A stretch of 64,000 nt of DNA from Podarcis raffonei (lineage: Eukaryota; Chordata; Lepidosauria; Squamata; Lacertidae), in assembly GCF_027172205.1 (NCBI RefSeq), contig NC_070613.1, positions 10,705,001 through 10,769,000 on the forward strand, read 5' to 3'. The notes under the pieces were generated by a model, which searched no databases, was not told the DNA's origin, and saw only the letters and a program-made list of their open reading frames with translations. Shown here piece by piece: positions 60,597-64,000 of this stretch (position 1 is its first letter; every line of letters starts with the position of its first letter). Both the position numbers and the translations under genes were made by a program.

Positions 60597-63500
60597 CTGA
60601 AAAATAAAAGGATGACATCATACACGCCCTCCAACGTTGCACCCTCTGGCATTTCTATCCCGCCCACAAATAATTCTACAAAGATCAAAGCCACAAGCAA
60701 ACACTACTTCATTTAACTACTGGGAATTCTATTTGTCTGGAAAACCTAAGTGAAGCCCCAATGCCAATGGTATCTCATCATGTTTGCACAATTAAAAAAT
60801 GAGAAATTAAAACCTGCACCCTGGCTTATACATGGCAAGCAAGACATTACTTGAGCTGTGTATGAATTTGATTTCTTTTAAACAGTAAAAGGTGATAAAG
60901 TTGAGCATCAAACACCATAATTATTTTAAGTTACAAACTCAGGGTTAAAGAGGCTGTTTCCAAAACATAACACGAACCTGATACTGTTATATACCAGGTC
61001 ACTTCCAAAGCAGTTTATGTTCTGTGTAGGCTGGTTGCACAAGCCTCACTGAAAGGAAGGGAGAATTGCACAACTGCAGTGGGAGTGCATGCACAAGTTT
61101 CCACCACAGTGTGACCTTGACCATGAAGGACAACTGGGTCAATGAGGTCAGGACTTCATTTTGGCACAGAAAAGTAAACAGAATTGGAGAAAGCCAGAAC
61201 TGTCATTGTAACAGTTTGATTGCTCATGTAAATGGAAGACAATCCATAAAACACCAATGGCAGAACTCCAACACAGCACAGTACAATCTAAAAACAATTT
61301 GCTGACTGAAAAGGGAGATGCACAAGGTTCTGCATTCACCCTGCTCCTTTCACCTCCCACCAGCAGGCCAAGCTCATATCACCCTACGTTTTATGTACGG
61401 ACTGCAATATTTACATCACTAATTCCCCAAGCCCTTGCCCACTATCTGTATCTAACACTGGGGGGAGGAAACTCCAGCAACTTCAACCAACTACCCCATG
61501 TCTTTCACCTTCTCTACTCAGCTGGTCTGTGTTGTGCTTCAGGCACAGCCTGAACTTGCTGGTGTTTGCTTCACATTTCAGTGTAGACTGAGACATACAA
61601 CCACTCACATTCCCTTCCTACGGCTTGCACTGCAAGGTGTTTAGGATTTGCAGAGCTCACCAGTACCAACACCCGCCAAGGCTTGGCCTCCTTCACCCCC
61701 ATGAAACAACTTTACACATAAGACAGAAATAAGAGATCACGTCGGAGACATGTGAGACATTAGAGTGGAAATATATTTGCAAGTCTCATGTTCCTCAAAA
61801 ACAGAAGCAAAATTACCGCGGAGGTACAGCTTAAGCATACTCTCCAGTATTGACAGTTATCAGGACTTTACAAGAGAAGTAAATGCAGAAGTTGTCCCAG
61901 TGTTTATTCTTTGTGTGTGATAATACGGTTAACTCCAGGAAAACAAGGCAGGATCCAGAGGGCTGTAAGTGGGCTCACATTTTTAGGCCTCTCTACTGAC
62001 TACAGCCCTCATGCCCCATTCCAGCCACTCCTGAAGTGTTTTTTTTTGGGGGGGGGTTGTTCTCTGGAACAACTTTCAATATAGCACAGTGGGGCCACAG
62101 CTGGAAGTGAAGATTAGCAAATATCATGTACAGAATACGGATGCAACACAGTGCCTTTCCAATCTACTTGAGGCTCCTGTAATGCAGTGCATAGTAATGC
62201 GCTGGCAACTGGGTAATGGGCAAGTTAGAGAGCAGCTCAAGACCCAAGTGCTCTTCCCTCGTGTGTGGCTTATGGCCCTATCATGTGGGAGCAGAACACA
62301 AGTCCAATTTATGTCTGATAGCTTAAGGTGTAGAACAGCAGATTGGTGAATAAAATATTCTTAAAGGGCAAGAGATCACAACAATGCTGAGACATATGAC
62401 CATGCCCTTGGAGACTCGCCATAATGGGTATGAAGTTCACAGAGGCCACAGGCACAAGTGACACTAAAGCAAGCTGTGGGGCTCATTTTAAGTAAAACAT
62501 GTGTGTGCTTGTGCACACAGATCTCACTTCGCTTCTCCCTTAATTGAGCAGGGAAACAAACCACAGAGTGGCTGGCTTTGCATTGTGTCTGTATCAGCAC
62601 TTGTGGTTTGCTTTCCTCTAGACAAACCATGACTGGGAAGTCAGGCTTCGCATTGCGGTTTGTTTGGAGAGAAGTACACCACAAGGACTTTGTTCAGAGG
62701 CAACTCCAAGCCAGCTGACCTGGGACTTCTTTAGCAGCTGAACTAAGGGAGGAGGTGAAGTGTTACAGTTAAAACTAACCACATGGCTTGGCATAGCATG
62801 TGGTCACCATGACCCTCCTCCTATTCATTATGGCGAGTCCCCAACAGCTGTTGTCTCCTAACAATATTTTTTTCAGTCTGCTGCTCTCAAAAGGAAGTTA
62901 GAAATCACCTACACTTATGTCTGTGTGAGAGGACAGTACCACAAGGTTTGCAGAATTATTAATTTGGAAACTTAAATTAAAACATCAACATTTTTATTAA
63001 GACTGCAAACAGGCTTAACAAGAAGCCTATTTTAAAATTCTCTATTAAAAGAAAGAAAAGCAAACAAATTGCTATCCACCCTGCGGCCAAGAACACACAC
63101 ATATGAGAAAGTGATAATTGAGCCCATCACAGAAAGCGGAGCTCAAAGAATGGAAATTTCCAAAGCAAAAGAATGCCTCAATACTGACTTCAAGAGCCAA
63201 GGTTACACAGTCCAATAAACTCTTGCCTTCTGCTATCCTGTACAGAGTGTCCACATACACTGCCCCAATAAGGAGATCTGTCTGAGTCCTCAGAGCATAC
63301 TGCAAATGGATCAAGGTTGCACTCTCATTTTTCATAGGCTACCAGGCAGCTGAAGGTTGGTAATGCCACAAAGCAACATCATAAGTGAGCGAACTCAACG
63401 TGAAAGGCTCTATATTCCATTAGCAATCCTTTACCCACAGTAATAGGATTTAGGTTATCAAGCACTAATGGCCTTGAAATTGTGCCAAGATTTCTCTTTC

Positions 63501-64000
63501 AGGAAGGCAGAAGGGCTAATATCAAATGAGTGGAAGATTCAGCCTAGGGACAAATTCACAGACCTCACTTTTGATACCCACTGAGTTGTGTGCAAGTTCA
63601 GTTCTAAGGCTTTGCAATATTCATTTCAAGAGATGAACACAAAGTTCTACTCAGGGTTCACCCATTGAAATCTATCGACCCAAGTTAGTTTTGCCCATCA
63701 ATTTCAATGGATCTGTTCCTACGATACCAGAATGCTTGACACATGCACATTAGTAGGTTGCAGCTTGGTTACCACAACTTTGGATACCTATACACCAAGC
63801 ATACTAGTGTGCATTTGCAGAGAAGGCAGCAAAACAATACTGGCAGGTACCATTGTTGCACACTTGAGAACAAAATTAATTGTCTAAGAAAGTAAGTAAA
63901 ATAAAACTGTATTATATGGCAATATAGATTTTTGAGGAATTTTTATACATATTCAATAGTCAATGTATATTTCTGAGCACAAAACCTACTGTTTATGAAA
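60597..64000. other. RHEB intron 4 (partial)
   Basis: Runs to the right edge. I found no match on the minus strand to the preceding RHEB exon (DTAGQDEYSIFPQTYS). A short dispersed repeat (63640-63720) is present. A minus-strand frame at 63072-63335 has no recognised homology. Confidence 0.7.

Noticed and set aside
60600-64000. RHEB exon 4 (DTAGQDEYSIF region)
   Set aside because: I searched the minus strand for the expected codons and donor and found none, so it must lie beyond the window.
1-64000. Retroviral or LTR elements, CRISPR arrays, operons
   Set aside because: I recognised no LTR pairs, gag, pol or env frames, and no regularly spaced short repeats other than microsatellites. The window is ordinary vertebrate DNA.

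Overview
The window is vertebrate nuclear DNA, most likely from a squamate reptile (a lizard). The evidence is the split genes with GT-AG introns, tRNA-derived SINEs with a Bov-B-like 3' end (the Sauria SINE pattern), a young Bov-B LINE, young L1, L2 and CR1-type LINEs, and many small hAT-like and TA-flanked DNA transposons. I cannot name the species.

Three protein-coding genes are present, all on the minus strand, so transcription runs from high to low coordinates. WDR86 (coding exons 21509 to 3411) is complete at six coding exons and 398 residues. It is an eight-repeat WD40 protein. CRYGN (gamma-N crystallin, 53395 to 44581) is complete at four exons and 183 residues, with a TATA box, a Maf-type half site and a close poly(A) signal. 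RHEB is partial: its last four coding exons (60596 to 56473) are here and its 5' exons lie beyond 64000. The order WDR86-CRYGN-RHEB matches the block I know from human 7q36, so this is conserved synteny. The three genes do not form a pathway. WDR86 is a poorly studied scaffold-type protein, CRYGN is a lens structural protein, and RHEB is the small GTPase that activates mTORC1.

Layout: 1-3410 is WDR86 3' flank with old repeats; 3411-21509 is WDR86 with repeat-rich introns; 21510-44510 is a large intergenic region with a CpG-rich segment (about 24.7-25.7 kb, a candidate promoter or 5' noncoding exon of WDR86) and many transposons; 44511-53480 is CRYGN with its promoter; 53481-56060 is the short CRYGN-RHEB spacer; 56060-64000 is the 3' half of RHEB.

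The best material for a second look is in the transposons: a nearly perfect 118-bp fold-back palindrome carrying a nested 90-bp hAT-like element just upstream of a WDR86 splice acceptor; a Bov-B copy with exact target-site duplications 35 bp past a WDR86 donor; hAT-like elements whose 8-bp duplications fall into two classes; and a 726-bp element holding a row of related hairpins. I found no CRISPR array, operon, rRNA, functional tRNA gene or recognisable retrovirus or LTR element, and no convincing undescribed system.
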